DNA of 64,000 bases. It comes from Massilibacteroides vaginae. GTDB lineage: Bacteria; Bacteroidota; Bacteroidia; Bacteroidales; Tannerellaceae. Below, one piece after another: positions 1-8,392 of the stretch. Under the pieces are notes generated by a model. The model searched no databases. It was not told the origin of the DNA and was given only the letters and a program-made list of their open reading frames with translations. The stretch lies in assembly GCF_900178525.1 (NCBI RefSeq), contig NZ_FXDJ01000009.1, positions 580,263 to 644,262 on the forward strand. The letters run 5' to 3'. Made by a program: the position numbers and the translations under genes. Every line of letters begins with the position of its first letter. Within the stretch, counting starts at the first letter, position 1.

Positions 1-277
1 AAGATAAAGCACCGATAATCAGAAGAATGATCAAGGCAGTTCCAACTCCCGTTATATTATTGACAATGGCTGCTTCAAATGTTTTCCATGGCACCTTGCA
101 AACAGTCATACCAATCAAACAACAAACGGCAGACGAAAACAATAACACAATTTGACTGGCACCACTCAACGCGTCACTCCCCCAGATAGAGATCGTAACA
201 AAAAGAAGACCAACTAATACAGCAAGCGGAACTAAAGAAAGTAAAGGGGACGGGGTTTTAGAAGGGGAGTTCTCCAT
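1..277 (-). CDS. nhaC: Na+/H+ antiporter, NhaC family (N-terminal part, runs off window)
   Basis: Reading leftward from an ATG at 277 gives about 92 open residues that continue past the window edge. After a short polar start (MENSPSKTPSP) there are three hydrophobic segments, at roughly residues 12-30, 38-56 and 76-92. The pattern LSLVPLAVLVGL, then GSDALSGASQIVLLFSSAV, then a glycine- and leucine-rich helix ending in IIGALS, matches the start of NhaC-type antiporters, in which a D-A-L-S-G-x-S-Q segment follows the first helix. Such proteins exchange sodium for protons across the inner membrane. Family assignment is from recognition of this N-terminus only; the transport core is outside the window. 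Confidence 0.75.
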   Translation of the reverse strand, partial: MENSPSKTPSPLLSLVPLAVLVGLLFVTISIWGSDALSGASQIVLLFSSAVCCLIGMTVCKVPWKTFEAAIVNNITGVGTALIILLIIGALS

Positions 278-322
278 TGATTATATAATTTCATAATTAC
301 CAGAGAACAAATATAGCTAAAA

Positions 323-934
323 TCAATAGACGAGTTCGCCTTTTCCCTGTCTTACAATTTCAAAATCGTCTGTAGTACAGTCTACAACAGTCGAAGGATT
401 TAATCCTCCATACCCTCCATCAATTACAACATCAACGATTTTTTCATATTTTTCAAAAATTAATTCAGGATCAGTGGCGTATTCAAGAATCTCATCGTCT
501 TCATCATGGATCGTTGTTGTAAGAACCGGATTCCCTAATTCTTTTACAATTTGGCGAATTATAGTATTATCGGGCACACGAATGCCGACTTCCTTCCTGT
601 TTTTATAAATCTTGGGTAGTTCACTGCTGGTAGGCAATATAAAGGTAAATGCGCCCGGTAAATTTTTGCGCATGAGTTTAAAGGCGGCATTACTAACCTT
701 CGCGTATTCGCTTAAATTGGAAAGGTCGTAGCAAATGATAGAAAGGTTGCTTTTTTGGGGATTTATATCCTTCATCCGGCATATCTTTTCCACAGCTCGT
801 ACATTCAGGGCATCACATCCGATAGCATAGATCGTATCCGTTGGATAGATTACAAGTCCTCCGTCACGTAATACATTAATTACTTTATCAATTTCTTTGG
901 GATTCGGGTTTTCTGGATAGATCTTGAGGAACAT
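323..934 (-). CDS. YrdC/Sua5-fold protein, YciO-like (L-threonylcarbamoyladenylate synthase family)
   Basis: A 203-residue single-domain protein of the YrdC/Sua5 fold, whose proven members make threonylcarbamoyl-AMP from threonine, bicarbonate and ATP for the t6A modification of tRNA. The fold signature YPTDTIYAIGCDA lies near residues 30-42 and STVVD near the C-terminus. The central part (SNLSIICYDLSNLSEYAKV, then GIRVPDN) resembles E. coli YciO more than YrdC, and the protein lacks the C-terminal Sua5 domain. YciO does not simply replace YrdC in E. coli, so the exact role is open. It is transcribed toward the nhaC-like gene, with its own upstream gap after fabI. Confidence 0.8.
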   Translation of the reverse strand: MFLKIYPENPNPKEIDKVINVLRDGGLVIYPTDTIYAIGCDALNVRAVEKICRMKDINPQKSNLSIICYDLSNLSEYAKVSNAAFKLMRKNLPGAFTFILPTSSELPKIYKNRKEVGIRVPDNTIIRQIVKELGNPVLTTTIHDEDDEILEYATDPELIFEKYEKIVDVVIDGGYGGLNPSTVVDCTTDDFEIVRQGKGELVY

Positions 935-1010
935 AAGAGTAAGTATTCGGGTTTATACTAGAAAATCAATACAATATAACAAAAATTGTTTTTCTAAAAA
1001 GCGAAACAAC

Positions 1011-1044
1011 GAAGCAATCCGACTGTTTGAGTCTGGATTGCTTC
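1011..1044 (-). terminator. Rho-independent terminator downstream of fabI
   Basis: Perfect 10-bp arms GAAGCAATCC / GGATTGCTTC enclose a 14-base loop. Read on the minus strand the hairpin is followed by a T-rich run, and it lies 27 bp beyond the fabI stop codon. Confidence 0.75.
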
Positions 1045-1070
1045 ACTGTGATTGTTATGACATAAAGTCG

Positions 1071-1928
1071 TTATCCGTAAATGGGATTGCCATTTTCGTC
1101 TGAGAATTCCTCTACACTCTTGCTGTATTGAGTCATTGCGCGTAAACTCATACCCATGTTGGAAAATCCACCATCATGATATAAGTTTTGCATCGTAACT
1201 TTCTTTGTCAAGTCAGAGAACATTACAATACAATAATCCGCACACTCATCAGCAGAAGCATTACCCAGCGGACTCATTCTTTCGGCAAAGTCCATTAAAT
1301 GCTCCATACCTTTTACACCACTACCGGCAGTGGTCATTGTAGGTGATTGGGAGATTGTATTCACACGTACATTTTTTTCGCGTCCGTAAATATAGCCGAA
1401 ACTACGGGCAACCGACTCTAAAAGACTCTTCGCGTCCGCCATATCGTTATATCCGAAGAATGTACGTTGTGCAGCAACATAACTAAGCGCCAGCACAGAA
1501 CCATATTCTGAAATAGCATCCTGTTTTTTCGCAACCTGAAGCATCTTATGGAATGAGATAGCCGAAATATCCAGCGTCTTTTCCAACAGATCATAATCCA
1601 GATCATCATATGTACGTTTCTTACGTACGTTCGGACTCATTCCTATAGAATGAAGTACAAAATCGATTTTTCCACCAAGTATCTTTACTGATTCTGTAAA
1701 GACCATATTCAAGTCATCAACGTTAGTTGCGTCTGCAGGTAAAACCGTAGCATTCAATTTCTGTCCCAATTCGTCAACCTGCCCCATACGAACAGCGATC
1801 GGCGTATTACTAAGTGTTATGATCGCGCCTTCTTCAACGGCCTTTTCGGCAACTTTCCAAGCGATAGACATATCATTCAGCGCACCGAAGATAATCCCAC
1901 GTTTGCCTTTTAATAAATTATGACTCAT
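1071..1928 (-). CDS. fabI: Enoyl-[acyl-carrier-protein] reductase, FabI type
   Basis: This 285-residue cytoplasmic enzyme carries out the last step of each fatty-acid elongation cycle, NAD(P)H reduction of trans-2-enoyl-ACP. It is a divergent short-chain dehydrogenase. The dinucleotide-binding start is GIIFGALNDMSIAWKVA (11-27), as in FabI, where a long glycine loop replaces the usual GxxxGxG. The catalytic Tyr-x6-Lys pair is Y160/K167 in GYNDMADAKSLLES. SQSPTMTTAGSGV corresponds to the mobile substrate-binding loop. Length is close to the usual 260-285. It follows murF-alr by 56 bp but has a promoter of its own in that gap, so it can be expressed separately. Confidence 0.95.
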   Translation of the reverse strand: MSHNLLKGKRGIIFGALNDMSIAWKVAEKAVEEGAIITLSNTPIAVRMGQVDELGQKLNATVLPADATNVDDLNMVFTESVKILGGKIDFVLHSIGMSPNVRKKRTYDDLDYDLLEKTLDISAISFHKMLQVAKKQDAISEYGSVLALSYVAAQRTFFGYNDMADAKSLLESVARSFGYIYGREKNVRVNTISQSPTMTTAGSGVKGMEHLMDFAERMSPLGNASADECADYCIVMFSDLTKKVTMQNLYHDGGFSNMGMSLRAMTQYSKSVEEFSDENGNPIYG

Positions 1929-1953
1929 ACCTTATTATTTAATTGATATGGCA

Positions 1954-1984
1954 CAAAAATACGAAAAATGCGCAATCTCAACAA
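1954..1984 (-). promoter_or_regulatory. Promoter of fabI
   Basis: On the minus strand there is a -7 element TATTTTTG (1954-1961) and a -33 TTG (1982-1984) with a 20-bp spacer. This fits the Bacteroidetes primary-sigma consensus and puts the transcription start shortly before the fabI ATG at 1928. Confidence 0.6.
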
Positions 1985-4450
1985 TTATTCTCTAAAATAT
2001 ACTCTTTTTACTCTCGGCGAAATGGAGGTAAGTATCTCATACGAAATAGTTTTCAGCTTTTCGGAAAGCTCGCCGACAGGAAGTTCTTCACCGAATACAA
2101 TCACACGATCTCCTTCTTTTGCGTCAATATCAGTAACATCTATCATACAGGCATCCATACATATATTGCCAATGATCGGGCATCGCTTGCCGTTGATAAC
2201 AACTTCCCCTCCTCCATTACTAAAATGCCTGTTTAATCCATCCGCGTATCCTATCGGTATAATTGCTATACGTGAATCGCGGTTTACAAAGCTCATCCGG
2301 CCGTATCCTACCGAATCACCGGACGGAATCTGTTGTATTTGCAGAATGATTGTACGGAGTGTGCTTACATTCCTTAAACCCTTTTGACCGGAAGCACTTA
2401 CACCATACAAACCGATACCCAGCCGCACCATATCCATTTGCTGGCCGGGGAAACGTTCTATTCCCGCCGAATTAAGGATATGCCTCATCACTTTCTGCTG
2501 CAAACTTTCTTCCAGTTCAGCTGCCGCTTTCTCGAATTTCAGGAACTGCTGATTGGTGAAATCATCCAAACAAGGATCATCACTTCCTGCCAGATGAGAA
2601 AAAACCGTGCGCACCACAACTCCGGATTGTTCCTTAACACGCCGACCTATCTCCGCCATATCTTCCGGTTGAAATCCGAGGCGGTGCATGCCTGTGTCTA
2701 CCTTTATATGTATCGGGTAAGATGTAATTCCGCGTCGTTCCGTTTCTCTAATCATGGCATCCAGCAAGCGAAAACTGTACACTTCCGGTTCCAGCAAGTT
2801 CTCGAACAGCACATTAAAACTACTGAACTCCGGATTCATCACAATGATCGGTATGGAAATTCCTTCTTTGCGAAGTGCCGCTCCCTCATCGGCTACGGCT
2901 ACGGCGAGATAATCACAGCGATACTCCTGCAAGGTCTTCGCCAGCTCGTATGATCCGGCACCGTAACCAAAAGCTTTCACCATGCAAACTATTTTTGTTT
3001 CCGGTTTAAGCCGGGAGCGGTAATAGTTAAAATTATGCACCACCGCATCCAGATTCACTTCCAGAATCGTTTCATGTACTTTTTTTTCCAGCAGTTCCGA
3101 GATACGTTCAAAATGAAATCGACGGGACCCTTTGATCAGGATCAGTTCATCTTTAAACGACTTGAAGGTGACCGATTTGATAAAATCGTCAGTAGTTCGG
3201 AAAAATTCTTTTTGAATATCGAACTCCGATTCATACTCTTTAATATCACGTCCGATACCGATAATACGATCAACCTTCTTCCTTCGCACCATGTCTGCCA
3301 CTTTCTTATATAAAGATTTCGGCAATGTACCTGATTGAAGAATATCCGAAAGGATCAATGTACTCTTCAGGTTCTTATTCACCCGGCGACTGGCCTGAAA
3401 ATCTAATGCGATATCCAAAGAATTGATATCCGAATTATATGTATCGTTAATTAACAGACAATTGTTGATTCCCTCTTTCACATCAAGGCGCATGTCTACC
3501 GGTTCAAGTGAGGCTGTTTTTGATTCATCACTTACACTGGTTGGTTTAAGATAAAGAATCAATGCCAGACAATGCATCACGTTTTCGATGGAAGCATCGT
3601 CGGTAAAGGGTATTACAAATCGCTTGCTAAGTCCTAACATCGTACACTTGATCACAGTTTCCGTCTCTTTCTTTTCGATCGACTCAACAAACAACGGTGC
3701 TTCCGAATCCTTCCGGCTCCAGACAATCGCTTTATGTGATAAACACGACGACTCAATACAGTTCGCGATAAAGCCATTGTCTCCATCGTAAATAATCGCT
3801 TCGGCTTCATTAAACAAGGTTAGCTTTTCCATGCACTTTTGCGTTGTGGAAAGAAAATTCTCCTGGTGTGCTTCGCCTATATTGGTAATAATCCCGATTG
3901 TAGGAGCAATAATCGGCTGTAAACATTCCATCTCATCCGGTTGAGAAATGCCGGCCTCGAAAATCCCTAACGTATGTTTTTCGTTCATTTGCCATACGGA
4001 AAGAGGAACCCCTATCTGTGAATTATAGCTCCGCGGCGAACGTACAATATTAAAATCCTTATGCAACAACTGATAAAGAAACTCCTTAACAATCGTCTTC
4101 CCGTTACTTCCGGTAATACCGATCACCGGAATATCAAAACGCTTACGATGAAATGAGGTTAGTTTCTGCAACGCCTTGAGGGTGTCTTTCACAACAAGGA
4201 AATTCGCATCCTTCATGAGGTTGAATTCGGGCAGCAGTTCAGATACCACAAAATTACGAACCTTCAGGTGATATAATTCATCAACATATTTATGTCCATC
4301 GTTAGTCTTCGTTTTAAGTGCAAAAAAAAGACTCTGTTCCGGCAATGTTAATCTTCTGCTATCTATCAGTAATATGCTGATGGAAGTATCTGTTATTTCT
4401 TCAGTTTTCGCGTCAATAATACGCGCAACCTCTCTGATCGAATATTCCAT
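1985..4450 (-). CDS. murF-alr: Bifunctional UDP-MurNAc-tripeptide:D-Ala-D-Ala ligase / alanine racemase (MurF-Alr fusion)
   Basis: An 821-residue fusion of two peptidoglycan enzymes. Residues 1 to about 455 are a MurF-type Mur ligase, with ATP-binding loop GITGSNGKT (111-119) and the late motif NDTYNSD (335-341); it adds D-Ala-D-Ala to the muramyl tripeptide. Residues about 461-821 are a fold-III PLP alanine racemase, with the cofactor lysine K492 in CMVKAFGYGAGSYELA and catalytic-tyrosine region SVGYGRMSF. The racemase supplies D-Ala that, after condensation by Ddl, feeds the ligase half. The fused form is characteristic of Bacteroidetes. No break or missing motif was seen in either half. 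Confidence 0.95.
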   Translation of the reverse strand: MEYSIREVARIIDAKTEEITDTSISILLIDSRRLTLPEQSLFFALKTKTNDGHKYVDELYHLKVRNFVVSELLPEFNLMKDANFLVVKDTLKALQKLTSFHRKRFDIPVIGITGSNGKTIVKEFLYQLLHKDFNIVRSPRSYNSQIGVPLSVWQMNEKHTLGIFEAGISQPDEMECLQPIIAPTIGIITNIGEAHQENFLSTTQKCMEKLTLFNEAEAIIYDGDNGFIANCIESSCLSHKAIVWSRKDSEAPLFVESIEKKETETVIKCTMLGLSKRFVIPFTDDASIENVMHCLALILYLKPTSVSDESKTASLEPVDMRLDVKEGINNCLLINDTYNSDINSLDIALDFQASRRVNKNLKSTLILSDILQSGTLPKSLYKKVADMVRRKKVDRIIGIGRDIKEYESEFDIQKEFFRTTDDFIKSVTFKSFKDELILIKGSRRFHFERISELLEKKVHETILEVNLDAVVHNFNYYRSRLKPETKIVCMVKAFGYGAGSYELAKTLQEYRCDYLAVAVADEGAALRKEGISIPIIVMNPEFSSFNVLFENLLEPEVYSFRLLDAMIRETERRGITSYPIHIKVDTGMHRLGFQPEDMAEIGRRVKEQSGVVVRTVFSHLAGSDDPCLDDFTNQQFLKFEKAAAELEESLQQKVMRHILNSAGIERFPGQQMDMVRLGIGLYGVSASGQKGLRNVSTLRTIILQIQQIPSGDSVGYGRMSFVNRDSRIAIIPIGYADGLNRHFSNGGGEVVINGKRCPIIGNICMDACMIDVTDIDAKEGDRVIVFGEELPVGELSEKLKTISYEILTSISPRVKRVYFRE

Positions 4451-4563
4451 TTTCTTTGCTTTTGATCTAAAAAAGTCTGGTTCTTTTTATCAAAGAAACA
4501 TATTTTATCCTGAACTATATCCTCTATCCGCGTAAAAATCTATAAAATTTCATTAGTCGCTTC

Positions 4564-5628
4564 TCACTCAAAATGATAAAATAGCGCATTCAATTCCTCA
4601 TCGGAAGCAAACCCGCCGGACTTTAACGCCAGTTTGTGTTTAATGCAAATCGAATCCCCCTTTTTAAGGGTACATTGTATCGGATCAAGTTCTTTATTAA
4701 ACGCATTACGCCCTAAGTTATTAATCGAAAACAAACCATATCCCCGGGCATGACTACAAGCAGGATAACCGGGATTGTCCGGATGATCAATTATGGCAAT
4801 AGATACAGGTAAGCCGTCTTTCTTTGCAGACAACACCACCCAGGAAGCTTGTTTTCCCCAAACATCATCTCCCATGGCTCCTTCGCTGTTTCGGTATACC
4901 CCGTTGGCATTACCCTGATTAACAATCTTCGCTTGCGACTGTTTGCCGTCCTTTCCTATAAAAAAGTCCGGTTTATCGGTCGCGGCTTCAAATTCACGGG
5001 CTACACGGATAGCAAAAAGTCCTTCTTTATTATCTTTCAGCGTGACTGTATCGCCCCATGCAGTCAATATAGTCACCCGTTCTATCGTCAAAAAGCTCCC
5101 TTCTTTTCTAAAAACATATCGCGCGTTTTCTTTCAACAACACTTCCTCTTTCAGGTTAATCCATTCAGACTCCGCCTCTATTTCCGCTCTATCCACTCCG
5201 CTTCCCACAAACCTGATTGCCTTATGCCTAACAGACCCATAGTGCATCTTTCGCTCCGGTGGTATAGCTGAAGAATTATTCCAAAAGTCCAACCCATTCA
5301 CATCTCCGAAATTAAACCACACACCCACATGGTGCGGATGATCCGTCCGTTCATTCTGCCGGGGAGCTAAAGGATACCCTCTCGTAACCTCCACCCCATC
5401 CGGTGTAATCAAAGGGAATAACACCGGTTTATCTAATGTATTTGAATATAAATAAGAAGTAATCAGCTGCCCATTGTAGAGCACATCAATCTGCGGAGAA
5501 CGCTCATTTTCAACAATTGAAAAACCTTCCGCTTTAACCTGAAAGGAAAAAGAAATCAACCCTCCAAGAAAGAGTAGTAAAACAGCAGGGCATTTTTTTA
5601 ATTTACTCCGTGCCATACACTTCCTCAT
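4564..5628 (-). CDS. DUF6807 (PmoA-like) family exported protein
   Basis: A 354-residue protein with a probable signal peptide (KKCPAVLLLFLGGLISFSF, ending near residue 33). It belongs to the family annotated as DUF6807 or methane oxygenase PmoA; the latter name is misleading, since these are beta-sandwich proteins found with sugar-oxidoreductase genes. The family's histidine-rich signature DHPHHVGVWFNFGDVNGLDF begins at residue 96. No catalytic function is established. The first ATG at 5628 overlaps the end of the AIM24 gene by 26 bp, indicating translational coupling; a second in-frame ATG at residue 5 is equally plausible. A link to the sugar-oxidising Gfo genes elsewhere in the window is inference. 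Confidence 0.8.
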   Translation of the reverse strand: MRKCMARSKLKKCPAVLLLFLGGLISFSFQVKAEGFSIVENERSPQIDVLYNGQLITSYLYSNTLDKPVLFPLITPDGVEVTRGYPLAPRQNERTDHPHHVGVWFNFGDVNGLDFWNNSSAIPPERKMHYGSVRHKAIRFVGSGVDRAEIEAESEWINLKEEVLLKENARYVFRKEGSFLTIERVTILTAWGDTVTLKDNKEGLFAIRVAREFEAATDKPDFFIGKDGKQSQAKIVNQGNANGVYRNSEGAMGDDVWGKQASWVVLSAKKDGLPVSIAIIDHPDNPGYPACSHARGYGLFSINNLGRNAFNKELDPIQCTLKKGDSICIKHKLALKSGGFASDEELNALFYHFE

Positions 5629-6292
5629 ACGGTTGAACGATAACCCAACCTTCTCCTTCGAATTTCATTTGCAAGCTTTCGCCACTACTGCGTCCGATAA
5701 AGGTTTTAAAGGAGATATCTGTTTTAAACTCGGGAGTTAGATTGCCGGACCAAGCCACCGTTGCATTCGGATCGGTATAAATCGGATAACCGGGCTTTAC
5801 CAATAAGGTTAGCGGATCACCGTGAGTGGTAATGGCAACATGACCTGTACCGCTAATACTTGCCTGAAAAAGACCTCCTCCCATGATTCCGGCAACACTT
5901 CTCATCAACTTAACGTCCGACTTTAACGACTCTTCGTGCGCCAGAATATCGTTACCACTAACATGGATTGCTTCATTTTCAAGATATAAAACACGTATTT
6001 TTTTAGCACAGTCTGCCACATAAACCCGTCCGGTTCCTATTGCTTTCATCATACTTGTTCCTTCACCGCCAACCGCTTTTTTCAATAAATTTCCAACGCC
6101 TTTGCTGAAAATACCTTCCCGCTCAAACTTAACACTTCCATCATAGGCAATCATTGCCCCCTTTTTGATCATTACGGTCTGTCTATTAATATTCAATTCC
6201 AGAATATACTCTTTTTCCAACTCGAATAACCCATTCTTAGAATCGTCTTGAACTGTTTCCTGTACTAATGATTGAATAGAATACTTTTTCAT
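5603..6292 (-). CDS. AIM24 family protein
   Basis: A 229-residue protein of the AIM24 (TIGR00266-type) family of beta-roll proteins, several of which are tryptophan-RNA-attenuator-like folds of unknown biochemical role. Recognisable pieces are MIKKGAMIAYDGSVKFEREG, a glycine-rich KAVGGEGTSMMKAIGTG, and LLVKPGYPIYTDPNATVAW. There is no signal peptide or membrane segment. It overlaps the following DUF6807 gene by 26 bp, so the two form an operon. A possible -7 box TATCTTTG lies at 6329-6336 on the minus strand but has no clear -33 partner. Confidence 0.8.
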   Translation of the reverse strand: MKKYSIQSLVQETVQDDSKNGLFELEKEYILELNINRQTVMIKKGAMIAYDGSVKFEREGIFSKGVGNLLKKAVGGEGTSMMKAIGTGRVYVADCAKKIRVLYLENEAIHVSGNDILAHEESLKSDVKLMRSVAGIMGGGLFQASISGTGHVAITTHGDPLTLLVKPGYPIYTDPNATVAWSGNLTPEFKTDISFKTFIGRSSGESLQMKFEGEGWVIVQPYEEVYGTE

Positions 6293-6613
6293 CTAACTTT
6301 TTTGTTTTTAAATACGAATAGTGCTTGCCAAAGATAGAGATTCTGCATGATTTAACGAGGAATATAAGAAAACATCTGTTTCTTTATTATCAACCCGACC
6401 GTTCCTCTTCGTTATCCCGACTGTCCCTTCCCTGTCATCTCGACCGGAGTGGAGAGATCTCTGCATGGGACTTCGTTCAATAATAATCAGACAGGATGAG
6501 ATGTTTCGACAAGCTCAACATGACAATGTGGTTGGGATGAGATCCTTCGACAGGCTCAACATGACAATATGGTTGGGATGAGATCCTTCTTTCACTTTTG
6601 ATATTAAGTATCA
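6293..6613. repeat. Intergenic region with dispersed 41-bp repeats and a CGACCGGAGTGGAGAGATC-type module
   Basis: No gene seen. From about 6418 the sequence is made of the same modules as the island at 55.9-57.1 kb, in the opposite orientation: one copy of the module around 6440-6490 containing GAGAGATCTCTGCATGG and CTTCGTTCAAT, then three copies of a 41-bp unit starting near 6495, 6536 and 6577 (GATGAGATCCTTCGACAGGC and variants). The unit-to-unit distance is 41 bp each time, as in the island. Confidence 0.8.
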
Positions 6614-7246
6614 TTATTCCTTCAAACTGATTAATTCATCAGTAATAATATTTAACACCTGTATTGAATCAAGTTCAGTTAATTCACCGCTAGCGTATTT
6701 GACCAAGTTATTACATAAAACGATTATCTTTCCCCATGGAGAACTCTCTTCAGGATCTGCTATTTGGCTACAACGAACTTCATTTGTTGACTTTCTGAAA
6801 AAATTAAAGTAGTCGCCATCTTCCATTGTTATGTGTATCACTCTATCTTCAATATCTGTAAGAATTCTAAATAAAACATCCAACCTATGAGCAAACTCTT
6901 CATTAATATCTTTATTATAGATTTGAAAATGCACAGAATCCCGGCAGCTTATATACCATAGATTATCCTGAAAAATGATAGTTTCAATTTTGAATACACT
7001 GTCATTCATTTTTATTATTTGAAAAGCATATTCCGGACTAAAAGAGGGCAATGCAACAAATCTGACAACATATTCTTCATGTAAATTCGTTGAAAGAATT
7101 TTCAGAAAATCTTTGTTATACTGTTCTATCTGCTTAGTAGAAGATGAACTTGCACATGAAAATGTTTGTCCTTTTACTAATAGTGAAGCGAATAATGCAA
7201 AAGAACAAATCAATATCAGTTTTTTTCTTTTATTTCCAGTATCCAT
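6614..7246 (-). CDS. Exported protein of unknown function, overlapping a broken upstream gene
   Basis: I do not recognise the family. From the ATG at 7246 (MDTGNKRKK) the protein is about 210 residues, with a clear signal peptide: a lysine-rich start, a hydrophobic stretch LILICSFALFASLLV and a likely cleavage after VKG. The open frame also runs back to ATGs at 7255 and 7282, but 7246 or 7255 gives the best signal peptide. The rest is mixed alpha/beta, acidic, with no membrane segment. Its start overlaps by 17 bases the stop of a gene fragment that the IS4 element truncates (7230-7383), so the two were probably co-translated. That position would suit an immunity or accessory protein; this is inference only. 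Confidence 0.6.
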   Translation of the reverse strand: MDTGNKRKKLILICSFALFASLLVKGQTFSCASSSSTKQIEQYNKDFLKILSTNLHEEYVVRFVALPSFSPEYAFQIIKMNDSVFKIETIIFQDNLWYISCRDSVHFQIYNKDINEEFAHRLDVLFRILTDIEDRVIHITMEDGDYFNFFRKSTNEVRCSQIADPEESSPWGKIIVLCNNLVKYASGELTELDSIQVLNIITDELISLKE

Positions 7247-7383
7247 ATCCTCCATAATTATTAATAATATTATTCCATCCAATTACAGTTCCACTAATAC
7301 CTATCAAATGAGAGAAAAGTAAATCTGCAGGACTATGTTCTGAATTCTTAGGATGTGTATGTGCTTTATTATATACCTTAGCT
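7230..7383 (-). pseudogene. C-terminal gene fragment with a JAMM-like metal motif, truncated by IS4 copy 1
   Basis: On the minus strand a frame is open from the IS boundary at 7383 to a TAA at 7230-7232, encoding 50 residues. It contains HTHPKNSEHSPAD, which resembles the H-x-H-P...S-x-x-D zinc motif of JAB/JAMM peptidase-like domains but with one residue fewer than the usual spacing, followed by LIGISGTVIGW, a plausible next strand. The frame hits a stop codon on entering the IS, so the N-terminal part is missing. JAB-like domains occur at the ends of some polymorphic toxins. The overlap with the following signal-peptide gene supports this being real coding sequence; the domain call is tentative. 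Confidence 0.45.
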
Positions 7384-8339
7384 CATTGCTGTCCCATTAA
7401 AATCTAAAATAGTTCTTTGAAATATTTGAAATATAGTTAGTTAGGTCGGTTTTTCGAGCGCGACGATTTCAATTCATAACTTTGCAGTTCATAATAATTG
7501 CTATAATGAATAAAGAGAAGTATGTGTTTGCTCAATTGATCTCATTCTTGAACGAAGATAAGTTTCGGCGTATAGTTAACAAGTACCAAGGGAATCGCTA
7601 TATAAAGCATTTCACTTGTTGGAATCAACTGCTTGCATTGATGTTCGGACAACTCTCCAACAGAGAAAGTTTGCGAGATTTGATTATCGCTCTTGATGCT
7701 CATCATTCCAAGTGTTATCATTTGGGTATGGGCAAAAATGTCTCAAAATCATCTTTGGCAAGAGCCAATCAAGATAGAGACTATCACATCTTTGAAGAGT
7801 ATGCCTACTATCTGGTAAATGAAGCCAGAGAGAAGCGGAAGAATGTGCTTTCAGATATGGCTATCGAATTGATCGGATTCTATCCGAAGCAATACTATCC
7901 AGACAAACTTCGATTAGTCCGGTATTGGGATGAAGAACAAAAACGAGAGTTTGTATTTCTGACCAATGCAATGCACATTTCTGCTCTACAAGTTGCGGAT
8001 TTGTATAAAAACCGATGGCAAGTAGAACTGTTTTTCAAATGGTTAAAACAGCACCTTAAGATCAAAAAGTTTTGGGGTACTACTGAGAATGCCGTTCGAA
8101 TTCAAATTTATGCTGCCATATGTACATATTGCCTAGTGGCAATCATTCAACACGATATGCAACTGGGCAGAAGCACATACGAAGTTCTTCAAATATTAAG
8201 CATTTCATTAACCGACAAAACTCATCTTCGAGATCTTTTTGACAAAACTATATTTCAAAATGACAAAGAACGATTTGGACCAAATGGACCTAGCTTATTT
8301 AATTTTTAATTACGTCCCAATTTTAATGGGACACTAATG
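7384..8339 (+). mobile_element. IS4-family insertion sequence, copy 1 (internally deleted)
   Basis: A 956-bp element bounded by imperfect inverted repeats: the left end CATTGCTGTCCCATTAAAAT matches the complement of the right end except at two bases. Compared with copy 2 (9848-11162) it lacks 360 bp inside the transposase gene. Both copies are otherwise the same in the stretches compared by eye. No target-site duplication could be recognised at either end, which suggests later rearrangement. Confidence 0.85.
7506..8309 (+). pseudogene. IS4-family transposase (DUF4372-type), in-frame deletion of the catalytic region
   Basis: Translation from the ATG at 7506 (MNKEKYVFAQ) gives 267 residues, 120 fewer than the full-length form. 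The deletion, between 7837 and 7838, removes the residues equivalent to 112-231 of copy 2, including both catalytic aspartates (D126 in AFDSTT and D192 in IFDRAYSNF). The C-terminal catalytic signature YKNRWQVELFFKWLKQ remains. The reading frame is preserved and the C-terminus (GPSLFNF) is the natural one. The product cannot be an active transposase but keeps the N-terminal domain, so it might still bind the ends. The -7 box TAACTTTG (7477-7484) lies inside the element. Confidence 0.8.
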
Positions 8340-8392
8340 ACTCAATAACATAAACTATAGATAAATTGATAACTAAATCAAGAATAGTATCT

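Noticed and set aside
1968-2387. Open frames on the plus strand opposite murF-alr
   Set aside because: They are antisense shadows of a well-supported 821-residue gene and have no family features.
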